Of a stretch of DNA of 64,000 bases, positions 46,166 through 58,555 are shown piece by piece. The translations under genes were made by a program, and so were the position numbers. The DNA comes from Gracilaria gracilis (lineage: Eukaryota; Rhodophyta; Florideophyceae; Gracilariales; Gracilariaceae). The notes under the pieces are model-generated. The model saw only the letters and a program-made list of their open reading frames with translations. It did not search any database and was not told where the DNA came from. Within the stretch, counting starts at the first letter, position 1. Each line of letters opens with the position of its first letter. The DNA is taken from contig JARGSG010000214.1 of NCBI GenBank assembly GCA_030374805.1, positions 518,055 to 582,054 of the forward strand, given 5' to 3'.

Positions 46166-47512
46166 ATGATGACGAGTATGAGGCAATGCGTGCCTGCTAA
46201 TGTCACTGCGGACAGCACCCTTAACCACCGCTCTCGCACCACTTACAACGGCACTCAGACTCAGACGCACGTTGCGAATGGAAATGTTTCAGCTCAGCTG
46301 AATTTTTCTTCCAACTCCCAAGGAGCGATACAAGCGCATGAAAATAACCAGCCGCATACCACGAATGCATACTTCTAGAACAATGTTCCTTCTAATTCGA
46401 ATGAAGAGCTTCCTGCAAACTCCGTCCGCATCCCAACAGCTTCAAGTAAGCGTAAGATGAAGACTACGGATCGCCCGGGGCACCCGTCCGGCGCATTGAT
46501 ATCTGCTAGAGTTGTGTTCAATTGGCTCCACCAAGAGCTTCTGGGAAGGTATCAGCCGTACGATGGCAACTTTTCGATATATGCTGAGTTATCGAACGCG
46601 GTGAAAGATAAAATTCGTCGGTTCTCGTACGAGCGTCTGAAACTGCAACGTGGGAAGCTCACTTTTCGTGCTATTCGTTCTCAGTTTTACTCTCAGCTTT
46701 CTTCTTTACAGCGTGAGTTGTTGCATACGTTCCCTCTTCTATGCGCGGCCCAGAATAACTGGCTTGTGATGGAACTCATGAAGGAAGCCGTGCAGCGCGA
46801 CAAAAAGGCCGTCGCGGAGGCGACAAAGCGCAAGAAGAACTGTTTGGACAACGATGGCCTACCTGATACTCAGATTGGGCCTTGAAAAGCAGCTGTAACA
46901 ACTCGACAGCGCCCCGATGTTGCTCTTGCTCTCGATACGACAAAAGATGCAACCAGTCAAGCCCTTACTGAACGAACTAATGCGAGGAATATGGGTCAGG
47001 GGGCTGATGGCAGACACAGGAACTTTGGGAGAGAGACCGATGGGGTTGAAAATGCTTCACCAGTTCACGAGGGCAGAAGCGATTGTGAGGATAGTGATGA
47101 GAGTGATGAGAGTGATGAGAGTGATGAAGAGGATGCGAGTGGAACTTTTCATGGTCGTGATGAAAACCTCAGCAGACAAGTTACTGCGATGCAGAGTTCC
47201 GGAAGCAGGGATGTCGATGATGACGATATCATTTCGGTGCAGCCACTGAAGACAAAAGGAGGCAGAAAGGTCTCAAAGAAGTTCAATAAGCGTCAGAACG
47301 AGGATAGTGAAGACGACGGTGGTGGAGAGCGAGACAGGCAAGGCACCAAAAAGAGGAAGCGGAACAAACGGGCTTCTTTATCGGGAACGCGAAAGCAGGT
47401 AAGCCGTTCATTTAAAGCTCTGCATACCGCTTCTGGTCTTGTTCGAGGATCGCTTGTTAGGCGCCGTCCCACTCCTCATTTGTTGGAGTCCGATGGGGAG
47501 AGTGAAGTTTAA
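46166..47512 (+). pseudogene. Unidentified protein with acidic repeat, two in-frame stops
   Basis: One continuous frame of 449 codons, interrupted only by TAG 46376-46378 and TGA 46883-46885. The N-terminal third is Thr/Asn/Gln-rich. The middle is a helical domain (SARVVFNWLHQELLGRYQPY, LQRELLHTFPLLCAAQNNWL). The last third is low complexity: an acidic run coded by a GAGAGTGAT tandem repeat near 47095-47125, then very basic segments (KKRKRNKRASLSGTRKQV). This looks like a nuclear protein or a transposon's second ORF. It lies on the plus strand just before another interrupted ORF at 48143, and they may belong together. Confidence 0.45.
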
Positions 47513-48142
47513 ACTTTGTCGTTCACGATATCAGCCCGCTGTTTTAGGACAATGCTGCCATCAACACTGAAGAAGTTTTTCATTGTTTGCATTGCGCACG
47601 AGGTACATGACCGACTAAATTCAGTTGGCACGCATTCGGTTCCAAATTTGTCTGTGTGATACCCAAATTCATTACCTGCGAAGCAGTAAAAAGCTCGGCG
47701 GCTTCACCTGAGCCATCAACGAAGTATTTCTTTGTCCCCACATACCATAAATTCTTGCCATATTCCTGCCTTCTGAATGGCGGTATAAAGTTCTTTACCT
47801 GTACTGCTTTCTCGGACTTATATGGGACTCTGCAAGACCAGTTGAGATACGTATCGGGGCCATCTTTGTGGCCAACGTATCGTACTACACGTGATCCTCT
47901 TCGGTGTCATACTTTGGCCTTTTATAGAGCTATTTCTGGGTTGTATATGGCCCTAATTTTGGCATTAGAACGACATTGAACAGCCCACAATTAGACCAAG
48001 TTAATAACACTTATGGGTTATATTTAGGCCGTTCTACGCCATTTTAAGGCCACTTTTCTCGACCACGTGTTCCCCTTATATCGGCCTCATGTTATGCGCC
48101 AAAAAATAGGTCACATATTCGGGGCCCTATTTAGGCCATTCG
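47513..48142. other. Non-coding, repeated GGCC-type motifs
   Basis: No supported gene. From about 47930 to 48200 the motif TTAGGCC / TTTGGCC recurs irregularly (for example 48025, 48050, 48130, 48190), giving a degenerate repeat before the next ORF. Confidence 0.45.
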
Positions 48143-50923
48143 TTGGCCATATTTTGTGCTAAACGTACAAGTACAATTTTGGCATTATTTTGGCCATTTA
48201 TTGTACATATTTCGATCCCTCAATTTGCTTGTAGGGCGAGAAGTGCGAATGCGAATGCGAATGCGGAGGATGTAAGCGGGCGCGCGTCAAAAGAGCGAAC
48301 GCGTGCAGAGGTGGTAGGTCGGGGTCGCGAAGATGGCTTGGGTAGTACTACGCGTGCGCCTCGAAGCGGCGATGTGGAAAGTGGCGAGGGCGGTATTGGG
48401 CGTACTTCGCGCCCTCCTCGAAGCGGATTACGTGGGAAAGGTAGGAAGAACACGGGGAGACGTGATCGAGGCCGAACTTCGGAGCGAATCGAGCAAACCC
48501 AGCGCACCGAGCAAACGGAGCGAACCCAGGGAACCGAGCGAACGGTAGGTGCTTTCGTGACACAAGCTACCCCGCTTTCACATGAGATGGGAAATGGAGG
48601 AGGGGAAAGCAGGTTAGCGATGGGAGGAAGGCAGGGGGATGATGCGCGGGGCGGTAGGGATAGAGGTGGGCGGCGAAGGGGCGATGACTCCACGCAAATT
48701 GTAGAAGAAGGCGAGTGTGGAGATGTCATAGAGAAGGGGAGGGAGTGTCGTAGTGGGGGGGAGGGAAGGACGATAGCAAGAAGTACTAGTGGGATGGTTA
48801 GCCGTGGTATTAGAGGGAAGGAGGGAGAGAGAGTGGCTGCGGTTGGCGTTCGGGAGGGGAGGGATCGCGAAAGAGAAGTACGAGGAGGCGTTCAGGAGGC
48901 GAGGAACGAGGGCAGGGAGGTTGTGGTTGATGTTAGGAGGAATCGAATGGTGGGCAGAGAAAGAACTGGGGGACCGCGACATACTGCGATGCGAGAGGAA
49001 GAGGAAGTGGGGGGTATGAGGCATATGAGGGAGCTTGGAAATGCAGAAGACAGTGAGAGGCGAATTGGGCGTGTGGGTGATGGAATGGGGAGCCACGCAA
49101 ATGTGGAGAGGATGGAATGGCTCCGAGACAATTTTCCCGGGAGATTTGTAGGACGTAGTAGTGGTGGATCAGTGATTGAGAATGTGAGAGACAATACACC
49201 AGTTGATGGGAGGGTATTCGAAGGAGAAGATGTCGTTGTCGGAAACAGGCATAGAACTAGAGGGAACTTGGTAGAAACCGCGGTACGAACGCCTGAAGGA
49301 ATATGTGTGAAGCATAATGCCGTTCGGATTGAGGACGATGTGCATGAAGCAGGAGTCGACTATTCTGGGGATCGTGGAGAGAGGAACGGAGCAAAAGAAA
49401 TGGGAACTACAGGAATAGCAGAAGGAAATGAAGAGAACTTACGCGTGTTGCCAAGGTCTGCACTGGTTGAGAGGGTGAATTCGTTGAAATGGAAGCTGAG
49501 AAATATGAAGGAGGATCACTATACCATGGTAATGAGTTTGAAGCTCACGCAAAAAGAATTGGAACGGGTAAGGGAGGGGCTGAAGCAGCAAAATGTGTTG
49601 ATTGAAAGTTTAAGGGAGGCTGTGAAGGGTAGGAAGCGAAGGGGGTGTGGGAAGGAAGTGAAGGGGCGTCGAAAACATGAAATAGAGGTTCCAGAATGTT
49701 TTTACGGATTTGCAAGGGCTGTACATGATAAGATTCTCGACTATGCAAAGTTGGAGGCGTCAGAACTCTGTTTTGACACGGAGAACGTTGGTAGGAGCTG
49801 GAAGAACAGGAGTGAGACGGTGGGAGAAACTAGGTAGGGCATCATATTTGTGGTTGGGGAGAAGGAGATGGTACCTCGGTGCCCGTATCAAGTGGCATAT
49901 GAGATGAGGGCGTATACGCCATCAACGGAGGGAAGAAGTGATGTGCTGTTGAAGTATGTGGTGGAGACGGAAATAATTGGAGACATTTGGGAGACGATAC
50001 GAGAAGCGGGAAGGAAACAGGAGTGTGTTGATAATGTGAGTGCGGACAAGTGTCTGAGGCAGCGGATGAAGCAGACATTAAGCGATGTGATCGGGGTGCG
50101 GAGGTGGGCGGCTCGCGACAAGTTATTCTCCGTCCTTGGATATGATTTGATTGCGAAACGTGCGAAACCTACTGAGGGCACTGAGATATGGGAAGAGCTA
50201 AAGCAGCAGATGGGGGAGGCGCGCGAGAAGCTGATGGGAAGAGAGGAGGGCGGGGGGAATGCGTTGTGTGCGTGGAGAACGAGCCGGTTCGAATACCTTG
50301 CGTATTCCGAGTCTCGTGCGGTTGGGCCACCATGGGAGGTTGATGATGAAGATATGTACTTCAAGAATGGGATGGAGGTGGCAGTGTTGGAGGAGTATAT
50401 GGGATACGCGGTGGAGAGGCAAAGTAACGGTGAGCGGCAGTACATGAATGGGACCGGGATGCACCTTGCGAGACTTGACGCCTGGGTTGTCTGTGTGGTG
50501 AAAACTATGAACGAGGTTGTGGGACGTGGAGGGCAAAGACAGCTTTTGTTCTCTACTTTGTATAGGAATTATCTACCTCGGGCTGTTGAAGGAATACTGG
50601 GGGTAGCCTGGCAATCGCTACAGGAGGAGCATGCCGAGGAGTTTGAGAACGATGGGTTTGTGGATGTAGATCCGAGGTGTGTGTCGGGAAACTCTGGGAG
50701 AACTGCGACAGTTGGGCTGTGGGTATTATCGAGGGAGAAGATATACCTAGCTGTGAGAGAGGACTATTTTATGGCAAAACTAACACGGAGACTAGGTGCA
50801 GTTCTTGATTGTTACATAGCGGCCTGTAGACTGGAGGACGCGAGTTTCGGACGGTTGGTGGCACACCGGGCGGAACGCAGGGAAGGGACAGGGGTTGATG
50901 GTAGGGAAGAGGCGGGCTACTAA
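48143..50923 (+). pseudogene. Unidentified 927-codon ORF with one in-frame TAG
   Basis: The frame from 48143 to 50923 is broken only by TAG at 49835-49837. Residues ~30-400 are extreme low complexity, Arg/Gly/Glu-rich (GRASKERTRAEVVGRGRED, RGGRRRGDDSTQIVEEGE), from purine-rich DNA. A coiled coil follows (LVERVNSLKWKLRNMKEDHY, LKLTQKELERVREGLKQQNV), then a basic linker. After the stop comes a globular ~360-residue part (VIGVRRWAARDKLFSVLGYD, WRTSRFEYLAYSESRAVGPP, LDAWVVCVVKTMNEVVGRGG). No family was recognised. It ends tail to tail with Plavaka copy 2, 160 bp away, with the same purine-rich strand, so it could be a second gene of that element. Copy 3 runs off the window before this can be tested. 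Confidence 0.5.
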
Positions 50924-51080
50924 GGGTAGGGTGAGGTGCAGTGGGGGGGAAGGGGTGGAGGTATGTGTGGGATGGGGAAGAGATGCTTTTTCTTTCTCAT
51001 GTCATGGGTATCTTCACTCCTTCCAATTGAAACGAAGCGGGTTTAAATTTTTATGAAGCTGAAGCTAACAGGGAATAGAG

Positions 51081-54000
51081 GCTACGTGTTGGATGGTAAA
51101 TAAGGCTTGGCGGTGGGGTCTCGATAGAACCGATTGAAATAGAATCGGTGAAAGCGCCAGTGTAGACGAGAAGTGAAGGGAGGAGCGGGATAGTTCTGGC
51201 GGAGACTATGAACGGAGCCGAGGATGGAGGAAGAGGGGATGAGTCCATACCAAAGGGAAACGTTATCGGAAGTGGAGTGGGTAGAGATGGGAACTGGGTG
51301 GATGGTGTGGTTATGTTCGTCGTTTGTTGCCCATCGGAGACAAACCCAGTTGAGGGTGAGATCGACGTCGTCGCTGGGTGGGACGAGTTCCATGAACTGG
51401 ACGAAGGCGAACTTTTTGGGAGAAGAAGTTGAAGAAGGAAGGGCGAAACGAAGAAGGGAGATGAGTTTGCAGACCCAGACGATGGATGGGGAGCGGGGGA
51501 GATGGAGCCGGCAGCGAGAACGTGGGAGAACCTTGGGGACTTGGATGGACCGAAGGAGGGGGTGGCAAAAATTCGTTCGATGAGAGGGACTGGAGGATCC
51601 TGGGGCGCGAGCTCGTTCCGCTCTTCAATGTAGTTGTCGAGTGTCGGGATGTAACCGCCGACGACGTAAGCGGAGTTGACTATTATGAGTCGAGCCTGAC
51701 GGAGGGCGGGGGAGTTGTCAGTGAGTTGTAGGACTTCGAGAGAGAGGGTGATGAAAGATGGGAGGGCGTCTCTTCCGAATTGTGCAAGAATGGATATGGT
51801 ATCGGGGGGGAAGAGGTCTTGAAGAGATTTGTGAGGGAGAGGAGGATTGGAGCGAATGAATTTGTGGGCAGTGATTAGATCAGCGAAAGAGATGTGTTTG
51901 CCATCACGGACGAAACCGGGTTCTCGGGATTGGAGGGGGATAGCGAGGCTAGAGTAGGAGGAGGTGATGGAAGGATTTGTGGAGACGGGATTCCAGTCCT
52001 TGATGGAGTTGGAGCGAAGGATGGCACGAATGGTTTCTTGATGTGCGGTGGACCTGCGCTTTCAGATTTTGGAGTAGTGGGACTTGAAGAGGGTGTAGGC
52101 GTGCTCGAATATGCCGGCATCATTGAAGTGGAGACCTCCGAGGCGGCGAATGTCCTCGACAATGTGGCCGAGGAGGTGGAACTTGAGGGTTCCGAGGCTG
52201 GTGGTGTGGTGGGGGCCGAGGACGAGTACGGCTGTGCGCTTGAAGGAGCGGATTTGGTTGTGGAGGTCAGTGAGGCGGGCGTCGATCCATTCGGTGAAGG
52301 TGTTGTATCGCATGGAGGCGAGGAGGAGGTCTGAGTACTTGGAGAAGACGGAAGTGATGGGAGCTGAATCGACTTCGTCACAGCATCGGTCGAAGAAGGC
52401 GCCGATGAAGGGGAAGATTATGTCGAGTGCGCGGTAGTCTTTTGCTTCGAGCATACTACGCAAGCCGTCGGTAGTGAAGAAACCGTTGAGAGTTTGACCG
52501 TTGTCGGAAGTGGAGAAGTCGATGTGGAGTCCGTTTGCGGGGAGTGCTTTTCGATGGCGGAGAGGATGGTGTTTGAATGTTTGAGGATGGACGTGCGGAC
52601 GGAGTTGAAGGGGCGACGGGACTTGGAGGAACGGTTGGGGTGATGAGTGCTTCTGAGCGGAGTCCCTCGATGGCGGCGAGCTTGATGAGCTTGGAGACGC
52701 CGAGGTGGAAGTTGTGGAGTGGTTCGAAGGTGAAGATGTTGTAAGGGGAGAGGAGTGAAGTGATGTTGAGAAGAGGGTATGATTCGAAGAGGGAGGAGTA
52801 CTTTGCGAGGGAGAGGGAGTGGAGGGCTTCAAGGGCTTTTTCCTTTGTGTTACGGGAGATTCTGGGCTTTCGAGCGAGGAGAGCGTCTTGTGATTGTTGG
52901 AGAGAGTGGAGTGTGATTTGAGTGCGGCGAGTGCCTGGTGCTGAGTTCGGGGGGAAGGGTATTGAATTTGTAGGGGGAGGTCTGCGCGGGAGAGGGTGCA
53001 TCTATGACAAGGGTGTTGGGGGCGGGTTCCGTGGGAGATGGCGAGGATGTCTTTTGCTTCGGGGATGTTGGCGCAGTAGGTGGCGATGATTGGGTGACAG
53101 TGGCGGAGAACGCCAGGAGCGTCACGGAAGGGGAAGCCGTTGAGACCGGAGGAGAGGAGGGGGCCGAGGAGGTTGGAGATGGTGAGCTGAATGAGTTTCA
53201 TTTTGGTGTGGCGGGGGATGTGAGAGGAGGTTTGAAGGATAAAGTCGTGATCTTGGGAGGGGTTGGTTGGGAGGAAGGAGGTTGGCAAGTATCCGAGAAG
53301 GTTGAAGTGTTCGGTGATGCACTTGCGACGGAAGGCATCGGAGAAGTTGAGAAGGGTGATGTGAAAAAGGTAGGAGGTGATGGAAGAGAATTTGAGGGAG
53401 GTGGAGGACTTGTCGGAGTAGATTTGGACCAAGCCGATGAAGGAGTCGATACCGGTGGAGTCGGGGGTGTGCCAGATGCAGGAATCGTTGCAGGAGTGCA
53501 TGATTGCGGCTTTGAGGGCGGGGACTGATTCTTTTCCGAGGGTGGAGGCCATGGAGTGGGCGAAAGCGGGAGAGCCGGAAGGTGTTGTGTAAGAGACGGG
53601 GCGGAAGAAGATGTTGTAGAAGTGTGTGAGGGCGAGTTGTTGTTTGAGGACCTGGATGGGGTCCTTTCGGAAGATGGTGGTGGAGAAGAGCTGCTGTGGG
53701 TTGGAGAGGGTGGTGGGAGCGAAGACGATGTTGCTGACCCGGTGTTGGAAGAGGTCTGTTTGAAGTTTGAGACACTGGGAGGCGGATGAGACGGCGTTGA
53801 AGAAGGCGGATTTGGAGAAGGCGGGGTCGTGGAGGAGGGAGATGAATTCGTCAGCCTTTCGGAGGCCCAGGGAGGAGGCGATGGAAGAGATGTAGAGGAC
53901 CATGCGTTCGAGGTGGGGGTTGTTGAGGAGGGGGAAAGAAGGGGGAGTAGGGAGAGTAGGGGAGTGGGAGATGGAGCAGACGGGGGTGGTGGCGATGTGG

Positions 54001-54287
54001 TAGGCGTCCTGGGTGTGGAGGGAGAGGGAGAGTTGCTGGTGGTAGTAGGAGTCGTCGTCTGCGATGGGGACGTTGTCGGAAGGGCGGTTTGTGGGAGGGG
54101 GAGGTGTATAGAGGTGGGAGGTAGACTTATGACGCTTGATTCGTGGGGGGAAGTGGGGGAGGCCCCCGCCGGCGGATAGGAAACGCTTGTTTGGGTTGAG
54201 GCGATTGGGGCATCTTCTCTGGTGCCTTTGGATGGAGGGGATGGTGCGGGCGAAGAAGGAGCAGCCTTCAAAGCAGCAGTTGAACAT
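51081..54287 (-). pseudogene. Plavaka-like (CMC superfamily) transposase, copy 2
   Basis: The ATG at 54287 opens a zinc finger (CCFEGCSFFARTIPSIQRHQ, C2HC type) and RLNPNKRFLSAGGGLPHFPP. The core has LVQIYSDKSSTSLKFSS, with the SDK motif expected to hold a catalytic Asp, FNLLGYLPTSFLPTN, GLNGFPFRDAPGVLRHCHP and HPCHRCTLSRADL. Between about 52910 and 52540 two compensating frameshifts replace the FEPLHNFHLGVSKLIKLAAI segment. A TGA at 52064-52062, shared with copy 3, is followed by the same frame through SYPGLAIPLQFREPGF. After another shift a C-terminal part (MELVPPSDDVDLTLNWVCLR to about 51082) remains. Plavaka elements are best known from fungi. Confidence 0.75.
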
Positions 54288-54831
54288 GGCGGGGAAGGTT
54301 GAGGGGTGTTGGAGAGGAGTGAGGGTACGTAGCGGGGAGCGTAATATGGCGCACGGACGGTGGGACAGAGTGATGGGGATGATTGTGCGTGATTCGAAGG
54401 CGTCTCATATATTTAGTAAACGAATGCCTGATGTGAAAGGTGTTGACTAGTGAACCGATCTCCACAAACTGAAAAGGTATTCGATCTATTTGTATACTCC
54501 TATTCCTATTCGATAAACAGATATTTAAGTTTCTATCTTAGTGTCTATCTTGCTATTCACCGCCGTATACATGAACGTAGGTGACACTAACACACTTACA
54601 TTGTGCTGCGAAACTACCATAAAAGAAAGAAGTATGCTAGTTTCCCTTGCATCCAAACTAGCAAAGATGGAAGCAATTTGGAATAATTCTTTCGAAAAAA
54701 CTAGCACAAGTGGAAAGGTGGAAATATTTTCGGAAATTAGCACTTCCAAATTTGGATAAATTCATCGGGTTTTCGTTCGTTTTAATTCGGTCATTTTTGA
54801 CCGTCAAACTAGCATTCCGATAACACCGACG
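51081..54831 (-). mobile_element. Plavaka-like transposon copy 2
   Basis: Starts at 54831 with the same terminal region as copies 1 and 3 and contains the whole transposase coding region down to about 51081. The 3' terminus could not be located: no inverted copy of the 5' end lies near 51.0 kb. It is nearly identical to copy 3 over the shared part and in inverted orientation to it, 5.9 kb apart. Confidence 0.8.
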
Positions 54832-55978
54832 AGGGGTAGTTCCAGACGAGGATGCAGGCCAAGGGGCAGCAGCAAGATTTCTATATATTAGAGATGGCGT
54901 TAGAGTGATAGGGACGGAAGGAGAGAGGTTGCTGCGAGACCAAAGCGTTCGGCAATCCACTACAGCACGGGGAGGGAAGTAGGAGTTTTAGGGGCTGTAC
55001 GATGTTTGCAAAAGCAGAATAACAGCGACAAAAGCAAAGAAAATCCAGAACGTACGATCCAACGGTGGTAGTAGCACGATGGCGATGACCACAACAGAGC
55101 GCAAAGCGTTCGTTGACGGCATGATCGCAAGGCGCGCTCTAATCAAAAGTAATGTACCCTTTCGAGAGAAGGTAGAAGTGCTGTTGAACAGCGTGTCCAC
55201 TCAGTGAAGTATTTAATGACTTGCCTGCGACAAGATCCCCCACACGACCGAAATTGTACAGTCTGTGAACTCTTTTGGGCGCCCGCTGGCTCCCGAGATA
55301 TCTTCATGGCCATTAAGCGATAGTAGTAAAAGAAAAATGTGGGTGGATGGAGTTGTGACCCCAAAGAAGTCGTGAAGCACAGCTTGTGGCCGCACCTGAT
55401 GGTCGCGCAGAGACAAACGAAGCAGAGCTTGAAACTCCGGAGAGCGAAACAGAGTTCAACTCCAGAGGAGTGCTGTACCCCTGAAAATGTCGCTTGAGAT
55501 TTTGCAGTGGATTCTATCTATCATGCGTAGCATGGGGATAATAATATGCGTCGCAAACCTTGATTGAAGGGTACGTACAGTTCAATCATTTTTGTGGCTG
55601 CTGCTGATTGGCTTCGACCTATTTCTATCCCTATGGACGTAAAAAGTTTTAGTGCCCAAAGGGTTAACTTACGACCTGTGAGTCACAAGCTGTCACACCT
55701 TACTTGTGACACCCTTTCGCTGCATCAAATTTAATGCAGAAACCCAGTTCTGCATCACGTCAATTAGCCGACTTGCGTGTATCGGGCCTCTACCGTCAAC
55801 AGCATTGTCTTGACCTTTTACATTGTAAAGGACAGCAGTCAAGAACGGGAAATAAAAACTACTAATTGATACGAATAAAAATATATGCACTAAACTCGTT
55901 GTCAATCAGCCAACGACGCAATACATATTACACACAGCTTCATTTTAGCCATGCTGTTATACTGCTTCCATTAATATT
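54832..55978. other. No recognisable gene
   Basis: Flank of Plavaka copy 2. Short ORFs only, and an inverted GTCACAAG...CTTGTGAC stem near 55682-55709. The 3' part is AT-rich and may be the leader of the MULE relic. Confidence 0.35.
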
Positions 55979-58555
55979 TTGCACCTTCCCTACCGTAAAA
56001 ACAATTTGCTCCAACAACCATTCTGTAACGGCGTCTTCAGGAAGAACGAAAAAATTTTCTACTTTCAGTTGTTTCCGGATGAACAACCTTCTGTATACAA
56101 AGCGGCGAACGTGCTATCGGCGATGGCGGAAACCAGTATTCGGCAGTCGCACATGCAGCAAGACCTTCGCACAATTCTAGGGGGAATGGAATATCCCGTC
56201 TGTCAGAACACTTTCCTGGCATGTTCCAGATGGATGAATCACAATCAACTCCAACCAACTGCGAAGCTACATTCAATGTGCTCTGCACATTGTTCAGATG
56301 TCGTACATTACGAAATGTTTCTAATTTCATCAGACCGGAAGGAACGTTATCCAAACAATGCCATCTTTGTCGTCGCCAAGAATTGTGCAGAATCCAGCAC
56401 AAAACAATAATTGTAAAAGAGGACTGGTACGGTCCTATGGAAGACACAGAAACTTTTCGGGCGCTAGAACTTTCAGTGATGGCTTGCAAAACTTTTGGTT
56501 ACAAACTAGAATGTCACATTCGAATAATGGAAAGCAGCTGTCCACGGGGTATTATAGAAAGGCTTTTCCTAGAATCCTTGGAAAGGGGCTTTGGATTAAC
56601 GCACATTGGTCACACCAAAACACCGAAACTTTCTCACTATATATGCAGTCAAAAGACAAGAAACAGTAGTGAATCGAACGGCATGGGTTGTAATCGAGGA
56701 TTTTCTCGTCAACGTTTCAGAGCTACCAAGAAGCGACACAACTGCAACGGATCTAGAAGCTTCTCAAATGAAGCAGGCGGAACACTTACATTTCAACGAA
56801 ACACGATCTCGTTCCTTCTAAGGAGAGACCAAAAGCCTCTTTAACGGAATCACAAGACAATAATGTAGAGTTTCTTGCCAGTCAAGGCAAGGTACCCTTT
56901 CAAATTCTGATGCATCTCCGTACAGTAGCGCCAACTGCGCCAGGTACACAAAACTCATTCTTTATTCCGTAACACACAGTTTACAACAGTTGGATAAGGG
57001 CTATTTCGAAGAAATGTCGGCACGATGACGACCCATTTGTTTCCGCTCGCATGTACGTGCATAAAAGTCGAAATCTTGAGCCTGTTTACGAAAGCACCTT
57101 ACCATATGCAATAGGATTTCTGACTGTGTTGGCAGACGAAATACTCAAGAATCATAGAGTCATTGAACTATTTATGGATTATACATTTAAAACCAATTCT
57201 CAAGCAATGGAACTGTTTGGGGTGTTTGCTTCCGTGGATGGAATTGGATTTTCTCTTGCCTACAAGGCTCCAGCCCCGCATCCTGCTGGAAAACGAGGAT
57301 ACAAGAAGAAAATAATTACAGAGTTCCTTTGTTCACTCAAAGAACGCTTCCCGAAGCTTCAGCCTTTGTTCATGTTTACAGACAAAGATTCAGCTCAGAT
57401 GGTTCCAATTCAAACCGTATTTGGACTATACCATTCAGTATGCCTTTGGCATATGCAACGTGCTACCAAACTTAAAATCGCGGAGTTACGTTCAAAGGCA
57501 AAAGAAATGTTCTCAGAGCGCATTGAAGCACTCTTAATTGCATTAATTAAGGACCACTACACTGGACATCATTTCTTCGGAAATCAGAGCGATAACATTG
57601 ATGATGTGAAGAAACGATGTAGAATGGATATAGAAGATTTGTGTTCTGATTTTCTCATTTCGGCCTTTAATCATCCGGATAATTGTGTGCCGTCTGAGTT
57701 TGAGAACAATATTGACAAACAACAACATCTTCCTTACCAATATCTTATACAGAACCGGTACGATGACTACAAGTTCATGTTTTGGGGCAGACGACGATTA
57801 GATTACATTCCGTTTGCAAAAACAACAATGTTCGCAGAATCCCATTGGTGGGTTCTAAAAAACTCCTACTTCACAAACTACAACCGACCTCGGATGGATT
57901 TCGTTCTATTCGTCTTAAATACACGGTTTATTGTGAAATCCCTGCATGACTACAATGTCTTGCTCCTGGGCTCATATGAGCCAAAATGGTGGGCAGATTT
58001 TTTTAAAGAGTGGAAGTTTTTTTAAAGAGAAAGAAGTAGAAACGCAGCCAAGTCATCTCACTGAAGACGCGCAATGGTTTTGCACATGCCGAACGTTCAG
58101 ACAAGACAGGTTTCTTATCTGGAAGCAGGTGGTCAACGGACGTCCTGTGCCACAGCACGAACACCTTGTTCGCTCCAAGAACCCTAATTCTGCTCCATTG
58201 ACCCCCAATGGGACTCCAGTATTCCACTGTTTGTTGAAAAACAGCTGTTGGCTTTGATGCCCGATCATGAACTTGCAACGAGACCCATTCTTTTGGAGCC
58301 AGAAACCAGCAGCTGCACAGAAGCTAATTTTGATGCAGAGGCGATGGGATCGAGCTTGTGGAAAGACTAAAATGGACAGAAGCACGTATCAGAGATTTGC
58401 TGGATAGTCTAGATAGTGCGTCTCTCGAACAATACGAGACGCTAAAACGCTCTCTGCATTCCCATTTTGTATATCCGAACAATTTCAATAGCATTCTATG
58501 TGCAAAAAAGAGGAGAAAGACATGGGATGGCAAGGATGTACTATTCCTGGAGTAA
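55979..58555 (+). pseudogene. MULE (Mutator-like) transposase, fragmented
   Basis: The central ORF 57051-58025 is a MULE transposase core: ELFMDYTFKTNSQAMELFGV (first Asp, residue 43), QPLFMFTDKDSAQM (second Asp, 111), then HSVCLWHMQRATK, the C-x-W-H signature. It shifts frame near 57022 upstream and at a T-run near 58020, after which WFCTCRTFRQDRFLIWKQVV resembles the C-terminal SWIM zinc finger, with the last Cys/His apparently lost. A basic tail follows to 58555. Upstream ORFs (55979-56410, 56221-56844) probably hold the N-terminal DNA-binding region (CHLCRRQELC) in broken frames. No TIR pair was identified. Confidence 0.8.

Noticed and set aside
53198-54271. 357-residue Ser/Pro/Thr-rich ORF, repeated at 61091-62383
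   Set aside because: It is a +1-frame shadow of the Plavaka transposase; low complexity comes from C/T-rich codons.
55682-55709. GTCACAAG/CTTGTGAC stem-loop as a terminator
   Set aside because: Eight-base stem without a U-run or adjacent gene end; too weak to support a function.
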